A stretch of 64,000 nt of DNA from Aristolochia californica (Eukaryota > Streptophyta > Magnoliopsida > Piperales > Aristolochiaceae). Where the stretch lies: positions 26,982,295-27,046,294 of the forward strand of contig JARWKL010000001.1 of assembly GCA_029961685.1 (NCBI GenBank), written 5' to 3'. The notes under the pieces are model-generated. The model made no database searches, was not told where the DNA came from, and worked only from the letters and a program-made list of their open reading frames with translations. Shown piece by piece: positions 63,501 through 64,000 of the stretch (the first letter of the stretch is position 1; each line of letters begins with the position of its first letter). The position numbers and the translations under genes are program-made.

Positions 63501-64000
63501 TTGTGGTGTGTGAATAAATTTTCTTTACTTACATTTTTTATTGTTTTAAATTTTTTTCCATACATAAATTCTAAAATTTTCTTTTTGTTGTAATCTATTT
63601 CCTTTTTTTTTTACGGGAAGAAGGGAGAGCGAAAACTCAATGTTTTGATTTATGAAAAAAGAGTACATCTAAAATGAAAATGCACAGTGCACTAATGTAT
63701 AGCGAGATTATTCCAAAGAGTTTCTGTAATTTTTAGAGATTGTAAGCTCTTCTTAGTTTTTATATATCAGGTTTCGCAATCGTCGGGAAAAAGGGGGAGG
63801 CTGGGATTTTTATCTGAATCTTGACTCCCAATCTATATGTCATTTCTTGGGGTAATATAGCCCGTTACACGTGATAAATCACTTTACAATCATCCATGAT
63901 CGTTGGGTTTGCTTTTTGTAAATGGGCAAAATAATGACTTGTTTGACTCGGGTAAATATCCCACCGCACGTTCAGTTCAGAATTTAATGAGCCTTTGTTA
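60506..64000 (+). repeat. Local HOR at the right end, three-monomer periodicity
   Basis: GTAAATGGCCAAATAATGG occurs near 60,555 and 61,228, one monomer apart, and as GTAAATGCCCAAATAATGG near 63,247, a further 2,019-2,020 bp on. The monomer at 61,852 (CAGTTCAGAATTTAATGAGCC, TCTATATGTC, TTCTTGGGG) recurs at 63,870, 2,018 bp later, where the window ends. This gives a three-monomer register similar to 46-51 kb but with different variants. Confidence 0.82.

Larger units (their letters stand above)
1..64000 (+). repeat. Satellite DNA array, about 673-bp monomer, 97 anchored copies
   Basis: The entire window is a head-to-tail tandem array in one orientation. I took the C of CATG in the conserved CGCATGATAAATCAC as anchor. 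Anchors: 430, 1104, 1777, 2399, 3028, 3702, 4375, 5048, 5721, 6394, 6653, 7327, 8001, 8674, 9296, 9964, 10638, 11311, 11985, 12658, 13331, 14005, 14680, 15354, 16024, 16704, 17350, 18025, 18284, 18958, 19632, 20305, 20927, 21600, 22274, 22947, 23622, 24297, 24970, 25643, 26316, 26976, 27648, 28322, 28996, 29670, 30344, 31015, 31689, 32352, 33025, 33699, 34367, 35040, 35714, 36388, 36864, 37537, 38209, 38883, 39555, 40228, 40902, 41574, 42247, 42920, 43593, 44265, 44939, 45613, 46286, 46960, 47632, 48306, 48979, 49652, 50326, 51000, 51674, 52346, 53020, 53693, 54365, 55156, 55830, 56504, 57179, 57813, 58485, 59160, 59833, 60506, 61179, 61852, 62526, 63198, 63870. Most spacings are 670-675 bp. 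The array runs off both ends. No gene, RNA gene or transposon interrupts it. The family is not one I can name. Confidence 0.98.

Noticed and set aside
1..64000. CRISPR array or bacterial tandem repeat
   Set aside because: The unit is 673 bp and diverges along its whole length. There are no short identical repeats with unique spacers, no cas genes and no bacterial genes.

Overview
The whole 64-kb window is one uninterrupted head-to-tail array of a satellite DNA with a unit of about 673 bp. I find no protein-coding gene, RNA gene, transposon or unique sequence. I located a conserved anchor (consensus CGCATGATAAATCAC, first base of CATG) 97 times, always in the same orientation. Most of the 96 intervals are 670-675 bp; the exceptions are separate deletions and duplications, listed below. 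The DNA is visibly AT-rich. The organism must be a eukaryote with large heterochromatic arrays (centromeric, pericentromeric, subtelomeric or knob-like). A plant is my best guess, from the long satellite unit and the decay of CpG sites to TpG/CpA, but nothing here proves it. I do not recognise the satellite family by name.

Layout: 1-6,430 (unit A, cut by the left edge) and 6,431-about 13,017 (unit B) are two tandem copies of an 11-monomer higher-order repeat (HOR) of about 6.9 kb. It is marked by one 259-bp truncated monomer and one monomer with a 51-bp deletion. From about 13,018 to 17,606 the monomers do not follow this unit. At about 17,607-20,850 a third, partial copy (C) reappears. From 20,851 to 30,343 lies a regional subfamily carrying an EcoRI-type variant, with blocks that recur 7.4 kb and 6.7 kb apart. 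From 30,344 to 46,020 diverged monomers are mixed, with short dimer-scale duplications. From about 46,021 to 51,340 a 3-monomer HOR (about 2,020 bp) is repeated about 2.6 times. From 51,341 to 60,505 monomers are again mixed and include a 117-bp internal duplication. From 60,506 to the end another local 3-monomer periodicity is visible.

Two monomer families, here called alpha and beta, differ by linked variants across about 250 bp and alternate irregularly, often as one beta per two or three alphas. Each monomer also carries several short perfect dyads and one G-rich cluster. The many 60-100-codon open frames on both strands are shadows of the repeated consensus: they recur once per monomer, are frameshifted or interrupted in many copies, and show no sign of being genes. 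The interest of the window lies in the history of the array: HOR formation, gene-conversion-like mosaics, microhomology deletions and regional homogenisation.
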